Of a DNA stretch of 33,596 nucleotides, positions 15,211-23,962 are shown piece after piece. The DNA is from Enhydrobacter sp. Its GTDB lineage: Bacteria; Pseudomonadota; Alphaproteobacteria; Reyranellales; Reyranellaceae. The stretch is from the NCBI GenBank assembly GCA_026126105.1, contig JAHCJV010000066.1, positions 1-33,596 on the forward strand, given 5' to 3'. The notes beneath the pieces are model-generated. The model saw nothing but the letters and a program-made list of their open reading frames with translations. It made no database searches and was not told the origin of the DNA. Position numbers and translations under genes: made by a program. How positions within the stretch are numbered: position 1 is the first letter of the stretch; the number at the start of each line of letters is the position of its first letter.

Positions 15211-16340
15211 ACGTTTGCCAGCAGAAAGATGATCGAGAACACAGCGTCCAGCACGATCACGCAGAAAATGGACTCGACCACCGAGCGCGTGGTGAGCTGC
15301 CCTACGCTCTCGGCGCTGCCGCGGACCTGCAAGCCCTCGAAGCAACCAATCGCGGCGATGATGAAGCCGAACACCGGCGATTTGATCATACCCGTGTAGA
15401 AATGCCAGATTCCGACCGTGTCGCGCAGCCGGTCGAAGAATTGTACGAAGGTGAAGTCGAGATAGATCGTGCACGCGACGGCACCACCGAGGAGCCCGGT
15501 CATGTTGCCCCAGAAGGCGAGCAGGGGCATCGCAAGCACCAGGGCGAGGATACGGGGCAGCACCAGCCATTCGATCGGGTTCAGCCCGATCGTGCGCATG
15601 GCGTCGACTTCCTGGTTCACCTGCATGGTGCCGATCTGGGCCGTGAAGGCGCTGCCCGACCGGCCCGCGACGATGATCGCCGTCAGCAGCACGCCGAGCT
15701 CACGGAACATGCCGATTCCAACTGCTTCCACCGTGAAAGTCTCGGCGCCGAACTGCCGGAGCTGCTGCACGCCCTGGTAGGCAATCACCACGCCGATCAG
15801 AAAGGTCAGCACGCCGACGATCAGCAGCGCCTTGATCCATACCTCGAGCATCTGGCGCACGATCGCACCAACCCGGAATCGCCGCGGCTGCACGCACGCC
15901 CCGAGAAAGACGACGACGATCTCGCCTATGAATGCCGAAAGGGCGGCCGTCTGCTTGCCGAGACCGATCAGATCGCGGCCCAATTCCTCGAGCCAGTGCG
16001 TGATCCAGTCGACGTGCCTGGGCTTGGGCGGCACGCACATGTTGTCCCGCACCACCTTGAAGAGCTCGGCGTGCCGCTCTTCGGCAGTCTGCACCTCGGT
16101 GTCGGGACCTCCCCCGGCCAGCTGCAGTATCTCCAGCGCGCCGGCGGTGTCGAGACGGTGGAGTTGGGTGGCGTCGACCCTGTTGGCAGCCGCACGATTG
16201 CCGCCATCCGTCGAACGGCGCGCCTTGTCGATCGCCGTCCGCAGCCTGCCCATGCTGAACACGGTCCAGGTGCCGCCGACCTCGAGCACGGATGCGCCGC
16301 CGCGCTCGACGTAACGGAGAGTGGGGTCAGGCTCAACCAT
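15207..16340 (-). CDS. mlaE: MlaE-family permease with fused N-terminal STAS domain
   Basis: A 377-residue inner-membrane permease of the Mla type. Residues of about 8-95 form a STAS-like domain (VLEVGGTWTVFSMGRLRTAID ... LDTAGALEILQL), the role played in E. coli by the separate protein MlaB. Then follow the MlaE core with five or six membrane spans (about 150-375) and the cytoplasmic coupling segment NQEVDAMRTIGLNPIEWLVLPR that meets the ATPase. It starts the four-gene minus-strand operon permease-ATPase-MCE-lipoprotein. No MlaC-like periplasmic carrier is encoded here. Confidence 0.93.
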   Translation of the reverse strand: MVEPDPTLRYVERGGASVLEVGGTWTVFSMGRLRTAIDKARRSTDGGNRAAANRVDATQLHRLDTAGALEILQLAGGGPDTEVQTAEERHAELFKVVRDNMCVPPKPRHVDWITHWLEELGRDLIGLGKQTAALSAFIGEIVVVFLGACVQPRRFRVGAIVRQMLEVWIKALLIVGVLTFLIGVVIAYQGVQQLRQFGAETFTVEAVGIGMFRELGVLLTAIIVAGRSGSAFTAQIGTMQVNQEVDAMRTIGLNPIEWLVLPRILALVLAMPLLAFWGNMTGLLGGAVACTIYLDFTFVQFFDRLRDTVGIWHFYTGMIKSPVFGFIIAAIGCFEGLQVRGSAESVGQLTTRSVVESIFCVIVLDAVFSIIFLLANV

Positions 16341-16410
16341 CGCGGCGATTAGTCGTCGGGGTCCTCGCTGGTGTCAATCGCCTGTGGCACGATCGCGCCT
16401 GGAGGAAGCA

Positions 16411-17214
16411 ATGGGAAAATGGCCAAAGCTGGACAAGATCGAGATGATCGACGGTCCACTCGACGACGAGACCTACGAGCGTCGCCTCGAGAAGCTGCAG
16501 AATCGCCTGCTCGACCTCCAGATTCACCACCTGCGGACCGGAGGGCGCACGATGATCGGCGTCGACGGATGGGACGCTGCCGGCAAGGGAGGCCTGGTCC
16601 AGCGCATCGTTTTCGGGCTGGAGCCGCGCTCCATGCATGTCTGGCGCATCGGAGCGCCCACGCCGCTGGAACAGGGACGCCACTTTCTATGGCGGTTCTG
16701 GGAAAGGGTCCCCGCCCCGGCGAACTGGGCCTTGTTCGACCGCACCTGGTACGGGCGCGTGCTGGTGGAACGCATCGAGGGTTTCTGCTCCAAGGCGGAG
16801 TGGCAGCGGGCCTACCGCGAGATCAATGAATTCGAGCGCACCCTGACCGATGCCGGCGTCCGCTTCATCAAGCTGCTCGTGCATGTCAGCGAGGAGGAAC
16901 AGAAGAGGCGCATGATCAAGCGGCTGGAGAATCCCCACAAGCGCTACAAGATCGGGCCCGAGGACTTCCGCAACATCTCCAAGCGCGAAAAATATCTCGA
17001 GGCATACGACGACATGCTCGAGAAGACGGATACCGAGCACGCCCCCTGGCATGTCATCGCGACCGACGACAAGCGCCATGCCCGGCTTCGCGGACTGGAG
17101 ATCATTGTCGACGAGATTGGCCGGGACGTGACGCTTACCGAGCAGGAGCTCGACCCGAAGGTCGTCGAAGACGCCTTCAGGCTGTGGGGGTGGAAACCCA
17201 AGGACACGAAGTGA
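16411..17214 (+). CDS. ppk2: Polyphosphate kinase 2 family protein
   Basis: PPK2 enzymes use inorganic polyphosphate to phosphorylate nucleoside mono- or diphosphates. The start at 16411 has a strong GGAGGAAG 3-10 bp upstream and yields 267 residues, the usual single-domain size; the longer frame from 16321 has no such site. Walker A GWDAAGKGG is at 53-61, Walker B and lid FDRTWYGRVLVER at 109-121, and KRLENPHKRYKIGPEDF belongs to the lid module. Class (I, II or III) cannot be settled by eye. The stop overlaps the GTG of the MFS gene, so the two are co-expressed. Confidence 0.92.
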   Translation: MGKWPKLDKIEMIDGPLDDETYERRLEKLQNRLLDLQIHHLRTGGRTMIGVDGWDAAGKGGLVQRIVFGLEPRSMHVWRIGAPTPLEQGRHFLWRFWERVPAPANWALFDRTWYGRVLVERIEGFCSKAEWQRAYREINEFERTLTDAGVRFIKLLVHVSEEEQKRRMIKRLENPHKRYKIGPEDFRNISKREKYLEAYDDMLEKTDTEHAPWHVIATDDKRHARLRGLEIIVDEIGRDVTLTEQELDPKVVEDAFRLWGWKPKDTK

Positions 17215-18503
17215 ACTTGCCCGCGCGGATCTTCCCCGGCTGGTGGGTCGTCGCCGGCGCGTTTGTCTGCATGCTCACCGGCTACGCGGTGGCCTACTCC
17301 TTTGCCGCCTTCTTCGGGCCGCTCGAAGTCGAGTTCGGCGCCCAGCGCGGCGAGACCGCTCTGGTTTTCTCGATCTCGGCCTTCCTCTATTTCCTCCTCG
17401 GCCTGCCGGCCGGCTTGATCGCCGACAGGCTCGGCCCGCGCCCGGTGGTTGCCGGTGGCCTGCTCGCGATCTCGCTCGGGCTGGTGCTTGCCGCGCAGGC
17501 CAACGCACTGTGGCAGGTCTATCTTGGCTACAGCCTGGGCGTCGGGCTGGGCGTCGGTCTCTCCTACGTTCCGAGCGTCGCCGCCGTGCAGCGCTGGTTC
17601 GTCCGCCGCCGTGGGGCGGCCAGCGGGATCGCCGTGGCCGGCATCGGCGTCGGCACCCTGATCGGCGCGCCGCTCGCGCACGAGCTGATCGCCGCCATCG
17701 GTTGGCGCAGCACCTACCTCGTCCTCGCCTGCATCACGGCGGCGGGCGCCGTGGTCGCGGGCGGGCTGATCCGCTCGCCGCCGCAGCGTTACGGCCTCGG
17801 TCCCGACGGCGACCCGCCCGCGCCCGGCGGCGTCAACGTTATCGCTCCGGGCTTCACCCTCGGCGAGGCGGTGCGCTCCCGCCCCTTCTGGATGATCTAT
17901 GCCGGCGCCCTGCTGCTGTCGTTCGGACTGTTCGCACCGTTCGTCCATCTCGTGCCGTATGCACGGGACGTCGGTCTCGGCGAGGGCTTCGGGGTGATGC
18001 TGATCGTGCTGCTGGGACTCGGCAGCACGGTCGGGCGCTTCCTGTTCGCCAGCCTGACCGGCTGGCTCGGCCGGCGGATGTCCTTCGCGATGATGTATGC
18101 CGGCGCGGGTATCATGCTGGTGGTCTGGTCGGCCTCGACCAGCGGACCGGCGCTGATCGCCTTCGCCCTGCTGTTCGGCGCCTTCTATGGCGGCTTTGTC
18201 GCCATCGCCCCGTCCCTCGCCGCCGACTATTTCGGCGGCCGCGCGCTCGGCTCGGTAATCGGCGCGCTGTACAGTGGCGTGGGCTTCGGTGCCCTGCTCG
18301 GCTCGCCCGTGGCGGGCTATGCCTACGACTTCTTTGGCTCTTATACCGGCGCGATCCTGGGCGGTGCGGCGCTGTGCTTCGTGTCCTTCGTCCTGACGAT
18401 CTTCATGCCGGAACCGTCGCCATGGCAGGCGTTGCGCCCAGCGCCACCCCGACCCACGACAACGCCTCGCCTATCGCCTCCTCGAACTTCCAGGGCGGAT
18501 TGA
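17211..18503 (+). CDS. MFS transporter, oxalate/formate or monocarboxylate type
   Basis: A 430-residue, 12-span inner-membrane carrier. The GTG at 17211 overlaps the PPK2 TGA (GTGA) and places FPGWWVVAGAFVCML, the usual start of span 1 in this branch, near the N-terminus. The loop 2-3 motif (ADRLGPRPVVAGG) and the A-x-x-x-FVRRRGAASGIAVAGIGVG segment after span 4 are characteristic. The last 101 bp, encoding a Pro/Arg-rich tail after the final span, overlap the convergent rlmJ gene, so the tail is probably non-essential. Substrate is unknown. Confidence 0.88.
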   Translation: MNLPARIFPGWWVVAGAFVCMLTGYAVAYSFAAFFGPLEVEFGAQRGETALVFSISAFLYFLLGLPAGLIADRLGPRPVVAGGLLAISLGLVLAAQANALWQVYLGYSLGVGLGVGLSYVPSVAAVQRWFVRRRGAASGIAVAGIGVGTLIGAPLAHELIAAIGWRSTYLVLACITAAGAVVAGGLIRSPPQRYGLGPDGDPPAPGGVNVIAPGFTLGEAVRSRPFWMIYAGALLLSFGLFAPFVHLVPYARDVGLGEGFGVMLIVLLGLGSTVGRFLFASLTGWLGRRMSFAMMYAGAGIMLVVWSASTSGPALIAFALLFGAFYGGFVAIAPSLAADYFGGRALGSVIGALYSGVGFGALLGSPVAGYAYDFFGSYTGAILGGAALCFVSFVLTIFMPEPSPWQALRPAPPRPTTTPRLSPPRTSRAD

Positions 18504-19236
18504 TCACCGCCAGCCCGCACGCCGACAGCTTGCCATCGGTCGACGGCGGCAGGCGCAGCTCCAGGGTCAGCGCCTTGAGGCCGGCCAGTCCCGCGACGAA
18601 GCCGGCGACGGCCTCCTCGTCCTTTAGCGGATACCAGACCGCGTAGCAGCCCACCGCGAAACGGCGCAGCGCCTGCTTGACGGCGCGCGCCAGTTTTTCG
18701 AATTCATCAGTCGCCTCGAACGGCGGATCGATGAGGATTAGCCCGCGCCGCTCGGCCGGCGGCAGCAGCGCCTTGACCGCGTGATAGCCGTCGGCCTGCC
18801 GCACCTCGACCGCCTGATCGCCGGCGAACTCGCGCTTCAGGGCCAGTGAGTCCTTAGGATGGAGCTCGCAGGCGATGAAGCGATCGCCAGGCCGAAGAGC
18901 TGCCCGAATCAGCCGGGGCGAGCCCGGATAGTGGCGCAACGCACCGCCCGCCGGCCCGAACTTGCGGTCGTAGGCCGCGACCGCCGCGAGATAGCGTACG
19001 ACGGCAGGCGGCATGCCGGCCCGCGACGCCGCCAGGAGCCGCAGGATGCCTGCTTCCGCTTCTCGCGTGCGGCCTGCTTCATCGGCTCGAAGATCGTAGC
19101 CCCCGGCACCGGCATGGGTGTCCAGCACGAACAGCTTCTTGTCTTTCGCCGTGAGCAAACGAAGGAGCTCACAGAGAGCCATATGCTTCAGGACTTCCGT
19201 GAAGTTTCCCGCGTGAAATGCGTGCCGATAGTTCAT
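18403..19236 (-). CDS. rlmJ: 23S rRNA (adenine-N6)-methyltransferase RlmJ
   Basis: This SAM-dependent enzyme methylates A2030 (E. coli numbering) of 23S rRNA. The 277 residues fit the family. The family-specific opening MNYRHAFHAGNFTEVLKHM is followed by the SAM-binding motif LDTHAGAGGYDL at 39-50. An inserted helical region leads to CELHPKDS, and the catalytic DPPF is at 170-173. The gene is convergent with the MFS gene and overlaps its 3' end by 101 bp. The upstream gap to the formamidase gene is 63 bp and divergent. Confidence 0.94.
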   Translation of the reverse strand: MNYRHAFHAGNFTEVLKHMALCELLRLLTAKDKKLFVLDTHAGAGGYDLRADEAGRTREAEAGILRLLAASRAGMPPAVVRYLAAVAAYDRKFGPAGGALRHYPGSPRLIRAALRPGDRFIACELHPKDSLALKREFAGDQAVEVRQADGYHAVKALLPPAERRGLILIDPPFEATDEFEKLARAVKQALRRFAVGCYAVWYPLKDEEAVAGFVAGLAGLKALTLELRLPPSTDGKLSACGLAVINPPWKFEEAIGEALSWVGVALGATPAMATVPA

Positions 19237-19299
19237 GGGTCCCTATAGCATCCGAGGCATCGTTTGTGCTTCAACCTCCGGACAACCGGGGGACACCGC

Positions 19300-20238
19300 A
19301 TGGCCACGCATGAACTTCACTCCTCGCCCGAGACCTGCCACTGGGGCTATTTCGACAGCAAGCTGCCGCCGCAGCTCAGGATCAAGTCGGGCGACATCGC
19401 GACCATCCATTGCGTGTCCGGCGCCAAGGAGATCCTGCCCGAGCCGCCGCTGAACGTGTTGCCCGAGCACCGCGAAATCCTGGACAAGCTCACGCCGCAT
19501 CTCGGCCGCCACATCCTGACCGGGCCGGTGCATGTCGAGGGCGCCGAGCGCGGCGATGTGCTGGCGGTCGAGGTGCTCGACATCAAGTTCCGCACCAACT
19601 GGGGCTGGAACGTGCAGCGGCCGCTGATGGGTACGCTGCCCGAAGACTTCCAGTTCTACAAGCTGACGCACATTCCGATCGATTCGAACCGCGGCGTCTG
19701 CACCATGCCGTGGGGCCTCGAGATCCAGCTCCGGCCGTTCTTCGGCATCATGGGCGTCGCGCCGCCGGCCGAGTGGGGCGCCTGCAGCTCGATCGAGCCG
19801 CGCGCCTTCGGCGGCAACATCGACAACAAGCACTTCCAGGTCGGCACCACGGTGTATTTCCCGGTGTTCGCCGACGGCGGCCTGTTCTCGACCGGCGACG
19901 GCCACGGCGTGCAAGGCGACGGCGAGGTCAACCTGACCGCGCTCGAGACCAGTCTCAGCGGGACCTTCCGGTTCACCGTGCGCAAGGACATGAAGCTGAA
20001 CAACCCGCGCGCCGAGACCGCGACGCACTGGATCACACACGGATTCGACCCCGACCTCGACGACGCTGCCAAGGAGGCGCTGCGCGACATGATCCGCCTG
20101 ATCAGCGCCAAGACCGGTCTTTCCGCGTCGGACGCCTACATGCTGTGCAGCCTGCAGGCCGATCTCCACGTCACCCAGACAGTGGACGGCAACAAGGGCA
20201 TCCACTGCATGATCGAGAAGAAGGTGATCGGCGGCTAA
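19300..20238 (+). CDS. Formamidase/acetamidase family hydrolase
   Basis: It hydrolyses short-chain amides to acid plus ammonia. The ATG at 19300 with GGGGGA about 7 bp upstream gives 312 residues, as in FmdA/AmdA proteins; the frame further upstream looks untranslated. Conserved segments are TGPVHVEGAERGDVLAVEVLDI (74-95), RGVCTMPWGLEIQLRPFFGIMGVAPP (131-156) and GDGHGVQGDGEV (199-210), the last typical of the active site. No signal peptide. Its stop lies 4 bp from the end of the convergent MFS gene. The true substrate may be another amide. Confidence 0.92.
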   Translation: MATHELHSSPETCHWGYFDSKLPPQLRIKSGDIATIHCVSGAKEILPEPPLNVLPEHREILDKLTPHLGRHILTGPVHVEGAERGDVLAVEVLDIKFRTNWGWNVQRPLMGTLPEDFQFYKLTHIPIDSNRGVCTMPWGLEIQLRPFFGIMGVAPPAEWGACSSIEPRAFGGNIDNKHFQVGTTVYFPVFADGGLFSTGDGHGVQGDGEVNLTALETSLSGTFRFTVRKDMKLNNPRAETATHWITHGFDPDLDDAAKEALRDMIRLISAKTGLSASDAYMLCSLQADLHVTQTVDGNKGIHCMIEKKVIGG

Positions 20239-20242
20239 CCGG

Positions 20243-21454
20243 TCACGCCGGTCGGACCGCCGCCGCCCGCTGGCGCGACGGGAACGGCGGGAAGAAGAGC
20301 GCGATCGCCGTCGCGCCGAGGCCGACGGCGAACGATCCGATATAGAGCCAGCCGTAAGTTCCGAAATGGTCGAAGATCCAGCCGCCGATCGCCGGTCCCA
20401 GCGCCATCCCGAGGCTCGAGATCATGGCCGCTGCGCCGAACACCGTGCCCATGATGCGCATCGGGAAGTATTCGCGGGCGATCACGGCGTAGAGCGGCAT
20501 CACACCGCCATAGGCAGCGCCGAATACTATGGCCACGGCATAGAACTCGCCGAGATGGCTTGTGTAGAAATAGGCGCCGGCCGCGAAGGCCTGGATCAGC
20601 AGGCCGACCACCAAGGTCGGCTTGGCGCCGAAGCGGTCGCCGGCCAGACCGAAGATCACCCGTCCGCCTAGCCCCGCCAGCCCCTCGACGCTGTAGATCG
20701 TCACGGCAGCCAGCGGTGCCAGCCCGCACGCGATGGCATAGCTCACCGTGTGGAAGATCGGCCCCGAATGCATTGCACAGCAGGCGAAGAAGGTCGCCGA
20801 CAGCACGATGAACTGCGGCGAGCGCAGCGCGTTGCCGACGGTCATGCCGTTGTCGTCCGACAGTGTCCCCGCCATGGCCGGGCCGCCGGACGCCGGGGCA
20901 CGGCGCACCAGGAATGCCGTGGGGATCAACAGCACCCAGGCGGCAATGCCGATCACCAGCTGTGCCGTCCGCCAGTCGTACGAGGAAATCAGCCAGCTCG
21001 CGAACGGCGAGATGGTCATCGGCGCCACGCCCATGCCGGCCGAGACCAGCGACACCGCGAGGCTGCGATGCTTGTCGAACCAGCCGGTCACCGTGGCGAT
21101 GGTCGGCGCGAAGATCGCACCGGCGGCGACGCCCACGATCAGGCCGTAAACGAGCTGGAATTGCAGCAGGCTCGTCGTGCGGCTCGCCAGCACGAGACCC
21201 AGCCCGAGGAGCACCGCACCCGACAGCACGACGAGGCGCGGCCCGAAGCGGTCGGTCAACGCGCCCCAGCCGAAAGCCGCCACGCCCATCGCCAGGAAGT
21301 CGATCGTCATCGCCGTCGAGATGCCGGTGCGCGACCAGCCGGTCGATTCCGACATCGGCTGCAGGAAGACCGCCAGCGTGAACAGGCAGCCGATGGCGAC
21401 ACAGCCCATCAAGGCACCGGCGGCAACCACGACCCAGCCGTAGTGGAGCTTCAT
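20243..21454 (-). CDS. MFS transporter (paralogue A), OFA/MCT-like
   Basis: A 403-residue, 12-span carrier. The open frame runs to 22009 through the cytochrome gene. The ATG at 21454, with GAGG upstream, gives the standard YGWVVVAAGALMGCVAIG first span and equals the start of its paralogue. Loop 2-3 motif TDRFGPRLVVLSG and WFDKHRSLAVSLVSAGMGVAP after span 4 are visible. It is closely similar along its whole length to the MFS protein at 22063-23286. A perfect palindrome 20 bp upstream of the start implies its own regulated promoter. Substrate unknown; carboxylates are common in this branch. Confidence 0.9.
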   Translation of the reverse strand: MKLHYGWVVVAAGALMGCVAIGCLFTLAVFLQPMSESTGWSRTGISTAMTIDFLAMGVAAFGWGALTDRFGPRLVVLSGAVLLGLGLVLASRTTSLLQFQLVYGLIVGVAAGAIFAPTIATVTGWFDKHRSLAVSLVSAGMGVAPMTISPFASWLISSYDWRTAQLVIGIAAWVLLIPTAFLVRRAPASGGPAMAGTLSDDNGMTVGNALRSPQFIVLSATFFACCAMHSGPIFHTVSYAIACGLAPLAAVTIYSVEGLAGLGGRVIFGLAGDRFGAKPTLVVGLLIQAFAAGAYFYTSHLGEFYAVAIVFGAAYGGVMPLYAVIAREYFPMRIMGTVFGAAAMISSLGMALGPAIGGWIFDHFGTYGWLYIGSFAVGLGATAIALFFPPFPSRQRAAAVRPA

Positions 21455-21474
21455 GACCGTCCTCGTACAAGAAC

Positions 21475-21500
21475 AATAGTTAACATATTGGTTAACTATT
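21475..21500. promoter_or_regulatory. Perfect 26-bp operator-like palindrome
   Basis: AATAGTTAAC (21475-21484) and GTTAACTATT (21491-21500) are exact reverse complements around the 6-bp ATATTG. This TTAAC-N6-GTTAA layout is typical of MarR/winged-helix operators. It sits between the cytochrome c stop and the MFS start, 20 bp upstream of the MFS ATG, and stands out as an AT island in GC-rich DNA. No MarR-type gene lies in the window. Confidence 0.75.
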
Positions 21501-21543
21501 AGCCCGTCATGAGCTGCCGTCAAGAGGCGCGATTCGACGTTGG

Positions 21544-22047
21544 CTACTTCGCGCCCGGTGGCACGACCTTCATCACGAAGGACGTCGGCGTCTCGCTCGG
21601 ACCGAACGGCCCGACCACCTTGTTCTGCACGGCCGGGATGGTGCGCAGGAACGCAACGATGGCCGCGGCGTCCTGCTTCGTGAGGGCGGCAAAGGCATGG
21701 TACGGCATGATCGGCGCCAGCATCCGCCCGTCGGGACGCGTGCCGGTCTGGATCGCCGCGACGATCTGCGCGTCGGTCCAGTCGCCGAGTCCGGTCGCCT
21801 TGTCGGGCGTGAGGTTCGGGCCGTGGAACACGCCAAGGCCGGGCAGCTCGAAACCGACATCGGAGCCTCCGAGATACCGCGCCATGTCCGGCTTGCCGAG
21901 AAAGAAGCCTGGCGTGTGGCAGTCGTGGCAGCTCGCAATGGTGACGAGATACTTGCCACGCGCGATCATGGCAGGATCGGCAGCAGGCGATGATGCCAAC
22001 GGCAGGCATATTGCGGCGACAGCCCCTGCCATGGCTTTGACGTTCAT
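21544..22047 (-). CDS. Periplasmic mono-haem cytochrome c
   Basis: A 167-residue protein. A signal peptide (MNVKAMAGAVAAICLPLASSPA) is followed by one haem site C40-H-D-C-H44 within GKYLVTIASCHDCHTPG. GRMLAPIMPYHAF offers the distal Met ligand. This pattern resembles single domains of the multi-haem cytochrome subunits of gluconate/alcohol dehydrogenases. It is encoded 15 bp downstream of one MFS gene and upstream of a second, but no dehydrogenase gene is present, so its electron donor is not evident. Confidence 0.9.
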   Translation of the reverse strand: MNVKAMAGAVAAICLPLASSPAADPAMIARGKYLVTIASCHDCHTPGFFLGKPDMARYLGGSDVGFELPGLGVFHGPNLTPDKATGLGDWTDAQIVAAIQTGTRPDGRMLAPIMPYHAFAALTKQDAAAIVAFLRTIPAVQNKVVGPFGPSETPTSFVMKVVPPGAK

Positions 22048-22062
22048 CCTTGCGCCTCCTGT

Positions 22063-23286
22063 TCAGGCCCGATGGACGGCGAGGGCCGCCGGCCGCGGCA
22101 CCGGCTTGAAGGTCAGAGCGACCGCAACCGCGCCGAGACCGATGCCAAACGAGCCAATGTAGAGCCAGCCGTAGCCGCCGAAGGTGTCGAACGCCCAGCC
22201 GCCGGCCAGCGGGCCCAGGGCCATGCCGAAATTGGCAACGGCGGACACCGCGCCGAACACCGTGCCCATGATGCGCAGCCCGAAGTATTCGCGCACCAGA
22301 GTAGCGTAGAGAGGCATCACCCCGCCATAGGCCAGGGCAAAGACGACCGCGAGCGCGTAGAACTCACCGAGCTGGCTGACGAAGATGTAGGTGCCGGCGG
22401 CGACTGCCTGGATCAACAGACCGGTCACCAGCACCGGCTTCACCCCGAACTTGTCGGAGGACACGCCGAACAGGATGCGACCGCCCAGGCCCGACAGGCC
22501 CGCGACGCCGAAGACGCTGACCGCCGCCATCGGGGCAATGCCGCAGCCGATGGCGTAGGTCACCATGTGGAAGATCGGACCGGAATGCGCCGCACAGCAA
22601 CAGAAGTGCGTGAGCGCGATCGCCACGAAAGCGGAGGTACGGAAGGCCTGTGCCGCCGTCATCGGCGGCTGCGGGATCGGGGCACCGGCGCGTCCGGCTG
22701 TCATACCCTGGGCCGGAATGACTGGGGGTGGTCTGCGGATCAGAAGAGCGGCGGGCACCACCACGCCGATCGCGCCGATGCCCAGGGCGAGCATCGCGGT
22801 GCGCCAGTCGTAGGCGGTGATCAGCCAGCGTACGATCGGAGCGACAAGCAGCGGCGCCATCCCCATGCCAGCCGAGATCAGCGCCACCGCAAGGCTGCGA
22901 TGGCGCTCGAACCATGCCGCAGCCGCCGTCATCAGCGGGGCATAGAAGGCGCCGCCCGCGATGCCGATCAGGATGCCGAAGAGGAGCTGAAACTCAAGCA
23001 GGTCCGCGGCATAGCTCGTCGCGGCCAGGCCTGCACCGAGCAACACCGCACCCGAGAGTATGACCTGGCGCACGCCCCAACGGTCGCTCAGCCAGCCCCA
23101 TCCAAAGGCCGAGAAGCCCATGACGATGAAGAGCAAGGTCGCCGCGCTCGACACGCCGGTCCGTGACCATCCGGTGTCCGCCGAGATCGGCTGCAGGAAG
23201 ATCGCCAGCGAAAAAGCCGATCCCATCGCAACGCACGAGATCAGGGCGCCCGCCCCCACCACCACCCAACCGTAGCGCGTGTTCAT
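22063..23286 (-). CDS. MFS transporter (paralogue B), OFA/MCT-like
   Basis: A 407-residue, 12-span carrier. I chose the ATG at 23286 over the one at 23295 because GGGGT precedes it and because it aligns with its paralogue's start (YGWVVVGAGALISC). It shares with the protein at 20243-21454 the motifs FLQPIS..TGWSRTG, SDRWGVRQVILSG, WFERHRSLAVALISAGMGMAP, HSGPIFHMVTYAIGCG and GEFYALAVVFALAYGGVMPLYA. The two are clearly paralogues. Central loop 6-7 is longer and Pro-rich here (PPPVIPAQGMTAGRAGAPIPQPP). It leads the MFS-cytochrome pair. Confidence 0.9.
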   Translation of the reverse strand: MNTRYGWVVVGAGALISCVAMGSAFSLAIFLQPISADTGWSRTGVSSAATLLFIVMGFSAFGWGWLSDRWGVRQVILSGAVLLGAGLAATSYAADLLEFQLLFGILIGIAGGAFYAPLMTAAAAWFERHRSLAVALISAGMGMAPLLVAPIVRWLITAYDWRTAMLALGIGAIGVVVPAALLIRRPPPVIPAQGMTAGRAGAPIPQPPMTAAQAFRTSAFVAIALTHFCCCAAHSGPIFHMVTYAIGCGIAPMAAVSVFGVAGLSGLGGRILFGVSSDKFGVKPVLVTGLLIQAVAAGTYIFVSQLGEFYALAVVFALAYGGVMPLYATLVREYFGLRIMGTVFGAVSAVANFGMALGPLAGGWAFDTFGGYGWLYIGSFGIGLGAVAVALTFKPVPRPAALAVHRA

Positions 23287-23361
23287 GCACCCCATCCGAG
23301 CTGCAACCGCTGCGGGTTCATGCCGTTGAAACAGCCAGCCCAGCCTGAAGGAGAATGCACC

Positions 23362-23517
23362 GTGAAGAAAGCCATTCTTGCCGCCGTCATCGTGGCCGCC
23401 GCTTCGGCCTGCACGGTGCGCACCGAACGCACCGTCGTCGAAAAACCCGTCCCAGTCCCGGCGACAGCTGTCGTCGTGGCCGACCCGCCGCCGTCTACCG
23501 TATACGTTCCCCGATAA
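23362..23517 (+). CDS. Tiny lipoprotein (51 residues)
   Basis: The GTG at 23362 with GAAGGAG 8-14 bp upstream starts MKKAILAAVIVAAASAC. This is a short type II signal peptide whose Cys17 would be lipidated. The mature 35 residues are rich in Val, Pro and Thr (KPVPVPATAVVVADPPPSTVYVPR), like many small alphaproteobacterial envelope lipoproteins of unknown role. An upstream frame extension to 23320 lacks a ribosome site. It is convergent with nfeD, with a 4-bp gap. Confidence 0.7.
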   Translation: MKKAILAAVIVAAASACTVRTERTVVEKPVPVPATAVVVADPPPSTVYVPR

Positions 23518-23521
23518 CCAT

Positions 23522-23953
23522 CTAGGGCGCCGGCTCCACCCGGAGCTCGGTGCCGTTTACAGCCGCGATGCGTATCTTGGCGCCCGCGACCATGTCCGGC
23601 CCGGTGACGCTCCAGCTTCCGTCACCGAGCTGAATGCGGCCGCGGCCGCCGAGGATCGGCTGGTCGAGGACGAACGTTTGCCCGACGAGCGAATGGGCTC
23701 TCGCATTGAGCGTGGTCGAAGGACGCTGCAGGCGCCGCAGGGTGCGGCGCAGACCGATCGCCGAGCAGACCGAGACGATTGCGAATACGACGAGCTGGAT
23801 TTCGAGCGAGGCGTCCGTGGCGATGAGCAGCATTGCGCCGGCTGCCGCGGCGCCGATGGCTAGAAACAGGAAGACCACACCGGGCAGCAGCATCTCGCAG
23901 ACGAGGAGCAGCGCAGCCAGTGCCCACCAGTACCAGAAAACGATCTTGAACAT
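23522..23953 (-). CDS. NfeD-family membrane protein
   Basis: A 143-residue short-form NfeD. Three or four hydrophobic spans (residues of about 5-65) precede a C-terminal OB-fold (LVGQTFVLDQPILGGRGRIQLGDGSWSVTGPDMVAGAKIRIAAVNGTELRVEP). These proteins pair with SPFH/stomatin proteins, and the SPFH gene is directly upstream (9-bp gap), so the two probably act together in membrane-domain organisation. Confidence 0.92.
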   Translation of the reverse strand: MFKIVFWYWWALAALLLVCEMLLPGVVFLFLAIGAAAAGAMLLIATDASLEIQLVVFAIVSVCSAIGLRRTLRRLQRPSTTLNARAHSLVGQTFVLDQPILGGRGRIQLGDGSWSVTGPDMVAGAKIRIAAVNGTELRVEPAP

Positions 23954-23962
23954 CCCCGTGCC

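Noticed and set aside
15402..16352. 316-codon plus-strand frame over the MlaE gene
   Set aside because: Antisense shadow; the minus strand encodes a clear permease with membrane spans.
21455..22009. Upstream extension of the MFS frame
   Set aside because: It overlaps the cytochrome c gene in another frame; the start at 21454 matches the paralogue and has a ribosome site.
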